A DNA stretch of 64,000 nt. Source: Actinomycetota bacterium. Its GTDB lineage: Bacteria > Actinomycetota > Acidimicrobiia > Acidimicrobiales > JAJPHD01. The stretch's first letter is position 1. The number at the start of each line of letters is the position of its first letter. The notes under the pieces were generated by a model. That model worked only from the letters and a program-made list of their open reading frames with translations. It ran no database searches and was not told where the DNA came from. The stretch lies in the NCBI GenBank assembly GCA_021325455.1, contig JAJPHD010000009.1, positions 1 through 64,000 on the forward strand, given 5' to 3'. Positions 43,813 through 52,763 of this stretch are shown here, in pieces. The translations under genes and the position numbers were made by a program.

Positions 43813-44907
43813 TCAGCGGAGGAAGGAGGGGACGTCGAAGTCGTCGTCCCCGAGGTCGAGATCCTCCGCCCCCACACCGGCCTCCTCGTCGGCCAGGCCC
43901 AGGGGCTCGGTGGCGGGCAGCGGGTGGGCGGCGGCCTCCTTGGGGCTGCGGCCCTCGTCCCAACGCTCGAAGCCGGCAGCGATCACGGTCACCCGCACCT
44001 CGTCCCCCATGGCGTCGTCCACCACGCTGCCGAAGATGATGTTGGCATCGGGGTGAGCCACGCTGTGGATGATCTCTGCCGCCTCGTTGACCTCGAACAG
44101 CCCCAGGTCCGAGCCCCCGGCGATGTTGAGCAGTATCCCCCTGGCCCCCTCTATTGACGCCTCCAGCAATGGGCTGGTGATGGCTCCCCTGGCCGCGTTG
44201 ACCGCCCTTCCCTCACCCGACGCCGAACCGATGCCCATGATGGCGGTGCCGGCGTTGCTCATGATCATCTTCACGTCGGCGAAGTCGGTGTTGATGAGGC
44301 CCGGCGTGGTGATGAGGTCGGTGATGCCCTGGACCCCTTGCAGCAGCACCTCGTCGGCCATCTTGAAGGCGTTCACCATCGAGGTCTTGTCGTTGGAGAC
44401 CGTGAGAAGCCGGTCGTTGGGGATGATGATGAGGGTGTCCACCTTCTCCTTCAGGCGCTGGATGCCCTGTTCGGCCTGGACGGCCCTGCGCCGCCCCTCG
44501 AACGAGAAGGGACGGGTGACCACCCCGATGGTGAGGGCCCCCAGGGACTTGGCGATCTCCGCCACCACCGGCGCTCCTCCCGTGCCCGTCCCCCCACCCT
44601 TGCCGGCGGTGATGAAGACCATGTCGGCGCCCTTCAGGGCCTCCTCGATCTCGTCCTGGTGCTCCTGGGCCGCCTGCCGCCCGATCTCGGGGTCGCTGCC
44701 CGCCCCCAGGCCTCTCGTGAGCTGGCGCCCTATGTCGAGCTTGACGTCGGCGTCGCTCATGAGCAAGGCCTGGGCGTCGGTGTTGATGGCGATGAACTCC
44801 ACGCCCTTCAGACCGGCATCGATCATGCGGTTCACGGCGTTCACGCCGCCCCCGCCGATTCCGACGACCTTGATCACGGCGATGTAGTTCTGCGAAGCGC
44901 CGGTCAT
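43813..44907 (-). CDS. ftsZ: Cell division GTPase FtsZ
   Basis: 364 residues. GTP-binding domain with [15 protein letters not shown], tubulin signature [18 protein letters not shown]7 region [12 protein letters not shown]-terminal polymerisation domain, acidic linker, and a conserved C-terminal peptide ([11 protein letters not shown]) that binds SepF. ATG 44907 fits family N-termini ([16 protein letters not shown]). The frame stays open upstream to ATG 45156, which would add 83 residues of atypical composition. Forms the cytokinetic ring. Confidence 0.97.
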   Translation of the reverse strand: MTGASQNYIAVIKVVGIGGGGVNAVNRMIDAGLKGVEFIAINTDAQALLMSDADVKLDIGRQLTRGLGAGSDPEIGRQAAQEHQDEIEEALKGADMVFITAGKGGGTGTGGAPVVAEIAKSLGALTIGVVTRPFSFEGRRRAVQAEQGIQRLKEKVDTLIIIPNDRLLTVSNDKTSMVNAFKMADEVLLQGVQGITDLITTPGLINTDFADVKMIMSNAGTAIMGIGSASGEGRAVNAARGAITSPLLEASIEGARGILLNIAGGSDLGLFEVNEAAEIIHSVAHPDANIIFGSVVDDAMGDEVRVTVIAAGFERWDEGRSPKEAAAHPLPATEPLGLADEEAGVGAEDLDLGDDDFDVPSFLR

Positions 44908-45109
44908 CTGCTGAATGCCTCCCGTTCCTTGGGCATGAGGGCTCTGGGCATCGAGGGAGCGAGCCGCCTGGGCGACAGGACCAGCCTCGGTGGCTCCTGG
45001 TGCCCGCCGGACGGGGTGCCCGCGATTCCCCTCTGGAGCCCGCCAGGGTTGGCCTGCCCTTGCCTGCGAGCCCGGCACCGGAAACCGGCCCCGTGCTCCG
45101 CAGTCTCGA

Positions 45110-45150
45110 CCTCTATCAAAGGTTGAGATAGAGGAGCATCCCTCTATCTC
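45110..45150 (-). promoter_or_regulatory. ftsZ leader hairpins with alternative pairing
   Basis: Three related blocks: CCTCTATC (45110-45117), GATAGAGG (45127-45134) and CCTCTATC (45141-45148). The middle block can pair with either outer one. The best hairpin is the 10-bp stem GAGATAGAGG/CCTCTATCTC with a 6-base loop (45125-45150). It lies just inside the transcript expected from the promoter at 45165-45193 and about 220 bases before the ftsZ ATG. Confidence 0.6.
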
Positions 45151-45164
45151 CGCCATCGGGTCAT

Positions 45165-45193
45165 ACCCTACGGTGCGGCTAGCGACGGGTCAA
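45165..45193 (-). promoter_or_regulatory. Probable ftsZ promoter, TTGACC-N17-TAGGGT
   Basis: Minus-strand -35 TTGACC (45193-45188), a 17-base spacer, and -10 TAGGGT (45170-45165). It overlaps the last codons of ftsQ. The expected start of transcription falls at about 45156-45158, leaving a roughly 250-base leader. A separate ftsZ promoter within ftsQ is known from other bacteria. Confidence 0.65.
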
Positions 45194-46108
45194 GGTTGGC
45201 AGCCGTGGATCCTGGACGCTGATGACCGCCACCCGGCTCAGGTCGACCTGGGAGAGGATGGCCGCCACCGAGTCCAGCTTGTCCGCCAGCTTGGTGGGGC
45301 GACCAAGCTCCACCACCCCGGCCGGCCGCAAGACCAGGTCCAGGCGGCCTCCGCCCGTCCGGCGGACGACCTTCACGTCGGTAGCCAACGACCCTGAGAG
45401 GAACCGGGGGAGGGCAGCGGCCACCCGCAGGGCAGGCAAGGCTGCCTCTATCTGGGACCCGGGCGCTCCGGCCGTCCCTACACCCGACAGCCTTACCAGC
45501 CCCGGCCAAGGGGCGGCCCCGCGCTGCAGCACCCGCCCCGTCGGGTCGACCTCGGCCCAGCCGCCCCCGGTCGCGGCCACCTGGGCCACCGGTGTGCGCT
45601 CCTCCAGGGACACGTCGAGGGTGGAGGGCCAGGAACGGGCGACGGTGGCCCTCTTGACCCACGGGATGGCCTCGAGGGCCTGCTCCGCTTGGCCCGGGCT
45701 GATGTCGGCCAGCGGGGTCGTCCGTCCGAGCCCCAGGGCCCGGACCACCTGGGACCGCTCCACGTGATGGGCTCCCACCAGGCGCAGGTGGCGTACGGCC
45801 ATGGCCGGGCTGTGCATGACCACGATGGCCGCCACCGCCAGGCAGGCGGCCCCCATGGCGGCCAGCAGCACCCTGAGGCGACGCCGGCCCTGCCTGCGAG
45901 CCACCGCCGCCCGGCGCCGGCGGATCCTCGGGTCCATCCTCGGCCTCGGGACCTCACCGTCTACTCCGAGGGGGTTGCGGCCCCGAGCCAAGCCCTCCTG
46001 CCCCCTCCGGCGCTCGGCCCCGTCCGGCTGGGCACGCCCCTGCCTTTGCCCATGCGTCGGCTGCCCGAGGACCCTCTTCCGAACGGTGGTGCCTCCCGGC
46101 CTGGTCAA
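45179..46108 (-). CDS. ftsQ: Cell division protein FtsQ
   Basis: 309 residues. Long basic cytosolic region (about 1-80), one membrane helix ([19 protein letters not shown]), POTRA domain ([19 protein letters not shown]) and a beta domain ending in VISVQDPR. Start: TTG 46108 has GGAGG 8 bases upstream, and it lies 21 bases after murC. ATG 45937 is an alternative that shortens the cytosolic part but has a poorer signal. FtsQ links FtsB/FtsL and FtsW/FtsI in the divisome. Confidence 0.9.
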   Translation of the reverse strand: MTRPGGTTVRKRVLGQPTHGQRQGRAQPDGAERRRGQEGLARGRNPLGVDGEVPRPRMDPRIRRRRAAVARRQGRRRLRVLLAAMGAACLAVAAIVVMHSPAMAVRHLRLVGAHHVERSQVVRALGLGRTTPLADISPGQAEQALEAIPWVKRATVARSWPSTLDVSLEERTPVAQVAATGGGWAEVDPTGRVLQRGAAPWPGLVRLSGVGTAGAPGSQIEAALPALRVAAALPRFLSGSLATDVKVVRRTGGGRLDLVLRPAGVVELGRPTKLADKLDSVAAILSQVDLSRVAVISVQDPRLPTLTRR

Positions 46109-46129
46109 AGTCTCACCCTCCAGTTCAGA

Positions 46130-47524
46130 TTAAGTCCCTACCCGGCCCAGCAGCTCGTCGGGCAGGCTGGTCAGGTCACCCGCTCCCACCGTCAGGCACA
46201 GGTCCCCCGGCCGCAGTATGTCCGTCAGGCCGTCAAGCAGGGCCTGACGGGTGTCGAGGTAGATGACCTCCCGGTCAGGATGGGCCCGGCGAACCGCATC
46301 GGCCACCAGTTGTCCCGAGACACCCGGTCGAGGCGGCTCACCGGCGGGATACACGTCGGTTATGACCACAACGTCGGCGTCCACGAAGGCATCGGCGAAG
46401 GTGGCCCAGAGGGACTCGGTGCGTGAGTACCGGTGGGGCTGGAACACGCACACCACCCGGCTCCATCCCCCCAGACGGGCGGCGGACAGGATGGCGGCCA
46501 CCTCGCCGGGCAGGTGGGCGTAGTCGTCCACGTAGGTGACCCCGTCGCGTGTCCCGCGGAACTGGAACCGCCGGGCCACCCCTGCGAAGCGGGCGAGGGC
46601 TGCCCGGGGCGCCTCCACCTCCGCCCCCACCTCCAGGGCGGCTATTAGAGCAGCCGTGGCGTTGCGGACGTTGTGGAGCCCCGGTATGGGCAGGCTGAGG
46701 GTTGGCGTCCGGGAACCCAGGTGCTCCACCTGGAACGTGCTCCCGTTGCGGCCGGTGGACAGCTCGACTATCCGCCAGTCGGCTCCGGGGGAGGTTCCAT
46801 AGGTGGTGGCGCCCGCCTGGCGCCCCAGGCGGGCGGCGACGGGGTCATCGGCGCACACGATCCCCCGGCGGCCGAGGGGGGCGAGGAAGCGGCCGAAGGC
46901 CTCCACCAGCGGCTCGAAGCCGCCGTAGTGCTCGAGGTGGTCGGGCTCCACACTGGTCACCACCCCCACCTCGGGTGTGAGGGCCAGGAAGGTCCCGTCA
47001 CTCTCGTCCGCCTCCACCACCAGCCAGTCTCCGCTGTCCCAGACGGCCCCTGTGCCGATCTCGTTGAGCTCGCCACCCACGATGAAGGAGGGTCGGAGCC
47101 TGGCCTCCACCAGGGCCAGCGCTAGCAGGGAGGAGGTGGTGGTCTTGCCGTGGGTGCCGGCCACTGCCACGGTCCGGCGGGTGGCGGCTATGGCGGCCAG
47201 GATCTCGGACCGGATGAGGACGGGAAGGCCCTGGCGTCTGCCCTCCACCACCTCCACGTTGGCCTCGGGGACGGCGCTGCTGTGCACCACCGCATCGGCC
47301 CCCGCCACATGCTCGGCGGCATGGCCCACCGAGACCGCCACCCCCGCCGCGGCCAGTCGCTCCAGGACGGGGGAGTCCTTAATGTCGCTGCCGCTCACCG
47401 CATGCCCCATGGCCGCCAGCACGGCAGCGATGGGGCTCATCCCCGCCCCTCCCACCCCCACCACGTGGATCCGCTGGCGCCGGCTCAGGTCGAAGGCCCC
47501 GGCCCCGCTCCCCTGGGCGGTCAC
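46130..47524 (-). CDS. murC: UDP-N-acetylmuramate--L-alanine ligase
   Basis: 464 residues. ATP-dependent addition of L-Ala to UDP-MurNAc. Rossmann domain HVVGVGGAGMSPIA, ATP loop GTHGKTTTSSLL, EADESDGTFL, and C-terminal domain with DDYAHLPGEV and FQPHRYSRTESL. GTG 47524 overlaps the murG stop by four bases (GTGA). The longer reading upstream is antisense or out of frame with murG. murB, often placed after murC, is missing. Confidence 0.95.
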   Translation of the reverse strand: MTAQGSGAGAFDLSRRQRIHVVGVGGAGMSPIAAVLAAMGHAVSGSDIKDSPVLERLAAAGVAVSVGHAAEHVAGADAVVHSSAVPEANVEVVEGRRQGLPVLIRSEILAAIAATRRTVAVAGTHGKTTTSSLLALALVEARLRPSFIVGGELNEIGTGAVWDSGDWLVVEADESDGTFLALTPEVGVVTSVEPDHLEHYGGFEPLVEAFGRFLAPLGRRGIVCADDPVAARLGRQAGATTYGTSPGADWRIVELSTGRNGSTFQVEHLGSRTPTLSLPIPGLHNVRNATAALIAALEVGAEVEAPRAALARFAGVARRFQFRGTRDGVTYVDDYAHLPGEVAAILSAARLGGWSRVVCVFQPHRYSRTESLWATFADAFVDADVVVITDVYPAGEPPRPGVSGQLVADAVRRAHPDREVIYLDTRQALLDGLTDILRPGDLCLTVGAGDLTSLPDELLGRVGT

Positions 47525-48777
47525 CGGCGCCACCCCCCCGCCGAGGCCCAGGTCTCGGCCAGGGCCGCGACCTGATCGGCAGCATCGGCGTGCCCCACTT
47601 CCGAGGCTGCCCGGGCCATGGCCGCCAACGCCCCCGGATCGGCCAGCACGGGCCCCAGGTGGCGGGCCAGGGCCTCGGGGGTGCACTCATCGTCAGCCAG
47701 CACCACCGCTCCTCCAACGCCGGCCAGAAGCCTGGCGTTGGCGCTCTGGTGGTCACCAGGAGCCCCAGGGAGGGGGACAAGGAGCGCGGGAAGCCCCGTG
47801 GCGGCCAGCTCGGCCACCGTGCTGGCGCCCGCCCGGCACACCGCCAGGTCGGCAGCGGCAAGGAGACGGGGCATGTTCTCCTCGTACTCCACTGCCCGGT
47901 ACCACAACCCCCCCTGCTTCAGCCCCGCCTGGCCCGCCGATCGGTCCCAGCCCGGCCAGTCCCGCCTCCCCACCACGTGGTAGATGGCGAGATCAGCCCG
48001 GCTGGACCACAACCGGGAAAGGCCGGCGACGGCTCCGTTCACCCGCCTCGAACCGAGGGACCCCGTCCACACGGCCAGCACCAGGCGACCGGCGGGAACA
48101 CCCAGCTCCTCCTGGGCGGCCCGGCGTCCGGCCTCGGAGCGGTCCACGCCGAGCACCTCCTCCCTCACCGGGGTCCCGGTCACCACCGCCCGGGGCAACC
48201 CCGTGCCGGGGGCGGCCACGGCGCTGGCCCGGGCGAAGGGGCCGAGGACCCGGTTGGCTGCCCCGGGCACAGCGTCGGCGTTGAGCAGGACGACCGGCAC
48301 ACGGAGGATCCCCGCCGCCAGGGCGGGAGGGAGGCTGGCATAGCCCCCCACGGCCAACATCACGGCGGGCCGGGACCGGCCCAGAAGGGCGAGGGATTGC
48401 AAGAAGGCCAGCCCCAGCCCGGCCCCGGCAGCCAGGTCCTGAAGACCCGGCCGGCGCCGGAGGCCCCGCCCCGGCAGGAGGCTCACGCCGAACCCGGCGG
48501 CGGGGATCAGAACCCGCTCCTGGCCGCGGCGGGAGCCGATGAAGTGGACCGAGGACGGGTCATGCCCCCTTCTCACCAGGGCCCGGGCCACGGCCAGGGC
48601 CGGCAGCACGTGCCCGGCCGTGCCCCCGCCGGCGATGGCGGCGAACCACCGCCCCGGCGGGGGAGGACCGGCGGCGTCGGCGCCGACGACGGCCTCGCCC
48701 GGGCTGGCCTGCACCGGGCTCACCCTCCGCTGGGTCGCCGGGCCACGGACCAAGGCCGGGTGGCCGTCAACAGCCAC
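47521..48777 (-). CDS. murG: UDP-GlcNAc transferase MurG
   Basis: Makes lipid II from lipid I at the inner face of the membrane. About 418 residues. GT-B fold with the glycine loop AGGGTAGHVLPALAVA, GGYASLPPALAA, NADAVPGAANR, and C-terminal CRAGASTVAELAATGLPALLVPLP. GTG 48777 overlaps ftsW by 11 bases; a later GTG is possible because the first about 45 residues are Pro/Gly-rich and not conserved. Confidence 0.95.
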   Translation of the reverse strand: MAVDGHPALVRGPATQRRVSPVQASPGEAVVGADAAGPPPPGRWFAAIAGGGTAGHVLPALAVARALVRRGHDPSSVHFIGSRRGQERVLIPAAGFGVSLLPGRGLRRRPGLQDLAAGAGLGLAFLQSLALLGRSRPAVMLAVGGYASLPPALAAGILRVPVVLLNADAVPGAANRVLGPFARASAVAAPGTGLPRAVVTGTPVREEVLGVDRSEAGRRAAQEELGVPAGRLVLAVWTGSLGSRRVNGAVAGLSRLWSSRADLAIYHVVGRRDWPGWDRSAGQAGLKQGGLWYRAVEYEENMPRLLAAADLAVCRAGASTVAELAATGLPALLVPLPGAPGDHQSANARLLAGVGGAVVLADDECTPEALARHLGPVLADPGALAAMARAASEVGHADAADQVAALAETWASAGGWRR

Positions 48778-50308
48778 CGACCACCCTCGCCCGGCGGGGC
48801 CGGGCGGGGCCGGAGCCGCCAGCGGCCTGCCCCCTCCGGGCCAGGCCCCCCTCTTCATCCTCCCCGACAGGCAGCCGCACCGGGGCTGGGACCGGGCTGG
48901 CCTCCTGGCGGGCGATGTTGAGCAGGATCCCCACCGCCAGGAGGTCGATCACCAGGGAAGAGCCCCCGTAGGAGACGAAGGGCATGGGGACCCCCGTCAC
49001 CGGGAGCAGGCCGATGACGGCCCCCATGTTCAGCACCGCTTGCCCGGTGAGCCAGCAGGTGATCCCCGTCGAGAGCAACGAGCTGAACCGGTCCGGGGCC
49101 CGGGCGGCGATGCGGAGGCCGACCAGGGTCAAGGCGGCGAAGAGTGCCACCACGAGGAGGCTGCCCACCAAGCCCAGCTCCTCTCCGATGATGGAGAAGA
49201 TGAAGTCGGTGTGGGCGTTGGGCAGGAACCCCCACTTGGCCCGGCTCGCCCCCAGGCCGACCCCGAACAGGTGCCCGTTGGCGAAGCCGACCAGGGACTG
49301 GACGATCTGGTAGCCGCTGTTGTGGCGGTGGGCCCAGGGATCGAGGAAAGAAAGGAGCCGGGCCCGGCGGTAGGGCCTGGCCAGCGCCACCACGAAGGAG
49401 CCGGCGGCCGCCAGCCCGACCAGCGCCCCCACCAGGCGGCCGGGGACACCGGCGGCCCACAGCAGCCCAAGGGTTATGCAGCCGAGGATCATGGCCGTGC
49501 CCATGTCGGGCTGCTTGAGGATGAGCACGGCGCAGACTCCGAAGGCGATCAGGACGGGGCGAACAGCCGGTGCCCAGCGAAGGCCCGGTCCCACCCTCCG
49601 GGTGAGGACGTCGGCCCCGAACACGACCAGCGCCAGCTTGGCCAGCTCCGAGGGCTGGATGCGCAAGGGACCGGCGCCCAGCCAGCGGCTCGAACCACCC
49701 ACGGTGGCCCCCAGCCCGGGAACGAGCACGGCGACGAGCAGGACCACACAGGCCACCATGAGGGGCCCGGCCAGGCGGCGCCAGGACCGGTAGTCCACCC
49801 TGGCCACCACCAAGAGGAGGACGACCCCGATGGCCACCCACAGGACCTGGCGCTCGAACACGTACCAAGGCGAGCCGTACTGGCTGAGGGAGTCCACCGA
49901 GGAGGCCGAGAGCACCATCACCAATCCGATGACACAGAGGACCGCCACCAGGGCGGAAAGGAGCACCTGGTTGGCGGCCACCTTCCCGGCCCCTCCACCG
50001 GGCCTGGCAGACGGGTCCCGCGGGGCCGCTGGCGACAAGGTGCTCGGCCTGCCACCCCCCGGTCCGGCCCCGCCGGCCTGGCCGGCACGGGTGACCCGCC
50101 GGGCCCGGCCGACGGAGGCTTCCCCCCTGCGAGACCGCTCCGCCTCAGCCTCACCCCGCCGCCCGGCCCCCCACCAGCGCCGCCGGCGCGGGGGGACCAC
50201 CTGCAGCCCGCCCTCTGGGCGCCCGGCCGGCGCCGGGCGCCTCGAAGCCCCCCGGCGTCCCCGATCGACCGCCCGCACGTCAGGGCGACTTGCACCCGCC
50301 TTCCTCAT
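48767..50308 (-). CDS. ftsW: Lipid II polymerase FtsW (SEDS family)
   Basis: 513 residues. About 120 basic, Arg/Ala/Gly-rich cytosolic residues precede ten membrane helices. Family motifs: ARVDYRSWRRLAGPL, QPSELAKLALVVF, KQPDMGTAMI, NAHTDFIFSIIGEELG and VSYGGSSLVI. The ATG 50308 overlaps the murD stop (ATGA). Polymerises septal glycan with FtsI. The basic N-terminal tail is unusually long. Confidence 0.95.
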   Translation of the reverse strand: MRKAGASRPDVRAVDRGRRGASRRPAPAGRPEGGLQVVPPRRRRWWGAGRRGEAEAERSRRGEASVGRARRVTRAGQAGGAGPGGGRPSTLSPAAPRDPSARPGGGAGKVAANQVLLSALVAVLCVIGLVMVLSASSVDSLSQYGSPWYVFERQVLWVAIGVVLLLVVARVDYRSWRRLAGPLMVACVVLLVAVLVPGLGATVGGSSRWLGAGPLRIQPSELAKLALVVFGADVLTRRVGPGLRWAPAVRPVLIAFGVCAVLILKQPDMGTAMILGCITLGLLWAAGVPGRLVGALVGLAAAGSFVVALARPYRRARLLSFLDPWAHRHNSGYQIVQSLVGFANGHLFGVGLGASRAKWGFLPNAHTDFIFSIIGEELGLVGSLLVVALFAALTLVGLRIAARAPDRFSSLLSTGITCWLTGQAVLNMGAVIGLLPVTGVPMPFVSYGGSSLVIDLLAVGILLNIARQEASPVPAPVRLPVGEDEEGGLARRGQAAGGSGPARPRRARVVGGC

Positions 50309-51711
50309 ACCACCGCCTTTCCGATCTCGATCCTGCGCCTGACCTCCCTCGTGAAGTCCTCGCCCCGCTCGGCATAGGACCGGTACCAGTCGAAGGAGGC
50401 ACAACCGGGGGACAGGAGCACCACGTCCCCGGGACGGGACAGTTGGCCGGCCACCTCCACGGCCTCGGCCATGGACGCCGCCCGCCGGGCAGGGACCCGG
50501 TCGCCGAGGGCCGCCTCCACCTCCGGGGCGGCCTCGCCTATGGCCACCACCGCCCGAAGGTGCGCCGCCCCTGCCCGCAAGGTCCCGAGGTCCAGGCCCT
50601 TGTTGCGCCCGCCGGCGATGAGCACGACCGAATCGAAGCCCGACAGGGCAGCCAGCACCGAGGCCGGCGTCGTCGCCTTCGAATCGTCGAACCACCTCAC
50701 CCCTCCAGCTTCCCCCACCAGCTCGACGCGGTGGTGGAGCCCCGAGAAGGACCGCAGCACCCGACGGCAGGCCGTGAGCGACCCCCCCGAGGCCAGGGAG
50801 ATGGCACAGGCCGCCAAGGCATTGGAACGGTCATGAGGTAGCGACCTCCACAGCTCGCTCACGGCCAGGATCGGCTCCCCCTCCGGGGTCCTCAGCCATC
50901 CGCCCTCCTCGTGGAACCGCCCCGGCGCCGGTCCCCCCAGCCCGAAGGTGAGCACTGTGGCTGCGGGCGCCCCTGCCAGGCGAGCCATGACCACGGGGTC
51001 GTCGGCATTGCCCACGGCCACGTCCCCCTCGGCCTGGCTGGCCCAGATCCTGGCCTTGGACTCGGTGTAGTGGTCCATGGTCCCGTGCCAGTCCAGGTGG
51101 TCCTCGGCCAGGTTCAGCCACGCCCCGACCCGGGGGCGGAAGGTCTGGCTGAGGGCCAGCTGGAAGGAGGAGACCTCGGCCACCACGATCTCGGGCCGGG
51201 TTGCCACCACGTCGAGCAGGGGCGGCCCGATGTTGCCTGCCGCCACGGCCGCGATCCCTGAGGCGGAAAGCACCTGGGCCACCAGCGTGGTCACGGTCGT
51301 CTTGCCGTTGGTCCCGGTCACCGCCACGAGGGGGATGCCGAGGGCCCGAGCGGCCCTCCCCGCCAGCTCGATCTCGCTGACCACGGGCAGGTGGAGTCCG
51401 AAGACGGGGTGGCTGACGGGGACGCCGGGGCTCACCACGGCCAGGGCCGCTCCCCGAGCCAGCTCCCCCAGGAGGGGGGCAGCCGGGGCCTCGTGGAGGG
51501 CTATCCCCAGCTCGGCAGCCATGGCCCGGGTCTCTTCCGTCGGCCCGTCGTCCACGGCCACCACGGGGACACCCTGGGACAGGAGCCGGCGCGCCACCGC
51601 CAGCCCAGTCACGCGCATACCCACCACCAGTACGGGCCGCCCCGGGACGGCCAGGTCGTCCAGCCCGGGCAGCGGCCCGGGACCGACCATGCCTTCGCCG
51701 TGGCCGCTCAT
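50305..51711 (-). CDS. murD: UDP-N-acetylmuramoyl-L-alanine--D-glutamate ligase
   Basis: 468 residues. Adds D-Glu to UDP-MurNAc-L-Ala. Rossmann entry VLVVGMRVTGLAVAR, ATP loop GTNGKTTVTTL, NLAEDHLDWHGTM, RVELVGEAGGVRWFDDSKATTP and LLSPGCASFD are all family motifs. Start ATG 51711 overlaps the mraY stop by four bases; the end overlaps ftsW by four bases. Confidence 0.95.
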   Translation of the reverse strand: MSGHGEGMVGPGPLPGLDDLAVPGRPVLVVGMRVTGLAVARRLLSQGVPVVAVDDGPTEETRAMAAELGIALHEAPAAPLLGELARGAALAVVSPGVPVSHPVFGLHLPVVSEIELAGRAARALGIPLVAVTGTNGKTTVTTLVAQVLSASGIAAVAAGNIGPPLLDVVATRPEIVVAEVSSFQLALSQTFRPRVGAWLNLAEDHLDWHGTMDHYTESKARIWASQAEGDVAVGNADDPVVMARLAGAPAATVLTFGLGGPAPGRFHEEGGWLRTPEGEPILAVSELWRSLPHDRSNALAACAISLASGGSLTACRRVLRSFSGLHHRVELVGEAGGVRWFDDSKATTPASVLAALSGFDSVVLIAGGRNKGLDLGTLRAGAAHLRAVVAIGEAAPEVEAALGDRVPARRAASMAEAVEVAGQLSRPGDVVLLSPGCASFDWYRSYAERGEDFTREVRRRIEIGKAVV

Positions 51712-52763
51712 GGCTTCAGGCCCAAGGAGATGAAGTCCACATAGAAGATGCCGAGGGCGACAGCCGTGCATATGCCGGCGAGGATCCAGAACCTGATGAT
51801 CACGGTCGTCTCAGGCCAGCCCAAGAGCTCGAAGTGATGGTGCAGAGGCGCCATGCGGAACACCCGCCGCCCGAACAGGCGGTAGCTCGCCACCTGGATC
51901 ACCACCGACAGCGTCACGAGCACGAAGAGGCCCCCTATAACCGGGAGCAGGAGGTCCACCTGCAGCTGAAGGCCCAGCCCGGCCAGGGCCGCTCCTATGG
52001 CCAGGGACCCTGTGTCGCCCATGAATATGCGGGCGGGGGCGGCGTTCCACCAGAGGAAGCCGGTGCAGGCCCCGGCCATGGCCACCGACATGACCGCCAG
52101 GTCCAGGGGATGGTGAGCGCCCGCCCCCCCTGCTCCCGATCCGTAGATGGAGGGGTGGCGGGACTCCCAGTAGCCCATGATGGCCATCACCCCGAAGGCG
52201 AAGACGGCCGACCCTGCCGCCAAGCCGTCCAGGCCGTCGGTCAGGTTGACGGCGTTGGAGGCCCCGGTCACCACCACCATGGCGAACAGCACCCACCCGA
52301 CGCGCCCCAGGTTGGCCCCTATCGAGTCGTAGCGGGTGAAGGAGAGGTCGGTGGCCACGTTCGACCACACGAGAGCCCCGACCGCGAACCCCAGGGCCAC
52401 CACGATCTGGCCGCCCAGCTTGGCCCGCTTGTTGAGCCCCAGGCTGCGGTGGCGCCTGACCTTGGTCCAGTCGTCGATGAAGCCGACGGTGGCAGCCCCC
52501 ACGGTCACCGCCACCACCATGAGCCCCGAGGAGGCGAACGGAAGCCCCAGGCCCACGTGCCCGGCTACGTAGCCCACCCCGGCAGCCACCACGATGGCCA
52601 TGCCGCCCATGGTCGGGGTGCCCGCCTTGACCGAATGCCCTTGGGGGCCATCGTCCCTGATCTGCTGGCCGATGCCCCGGCTGCGGAGCCACCCGATGAG
52701 GATGGGGGCCCCCAGTGCAGAGACCAGAAGGGCAACGGCCCCGGCGAAGAACAGGGAGGTCAT
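51708..52763 (-). CDS. mraY: Phospho-MurNAc-pentapeptide transferase MraY
   Basis: 351 residues, about ten membrane helices. Catalytic motifs: GTPTMGG, FIDDWTKVRRHRSLGL, NLTDGLDGLAAG and IFMGDTGSLAIG. Transfers phospho-MurNAc-pentapeptide to undecaprenyl phosphate, giving lipid I. ATG 52763 overlaps the murE stop by four bases, so there is no room for murF between murE and mraY. Confidence 0.96.
   Translation of the reverse strand: MTSLFFAGAVALLVSALGAPILIGWLRSRGIGQQIRDDGPQGHSVKAGTPTMGGMAIVVAAGVGYVAGHVGLGLPFASSGLMVVAVTVGAATVGFIDDWTKVRRHRSLGLNKRAKLGGQIVVALGFAVGALVWSNVATDLSFTRYDSIGANLGRVGWVLFAMVVVTGASNAVNLTDGLDGLAAGSAVFAFGVMAIMGYWESRHPSIYGSGAGGAGAHHPLDLAVMSVAMAGACTGFLWWNAAPARIFMGDTGSLAIGAALAGLGLQLQVDLLLPVIGGLFVLVTLSVVIQVASYRLFGRRVFRMAPLHHHFELLGWPETTVIIRFWILAGICTAVALGIFYVDFISLGLKP

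Noticed and set aside
44908-45156. N-terminal extension of FtsZ by 83 residues
   Set aside because: In frame and open, but third positions are AT-rich, the sequence has no family match, and ATG 44907 gives the standard FtsZ N-terminus. Kept as a finding about the leader, not as coding sequence.
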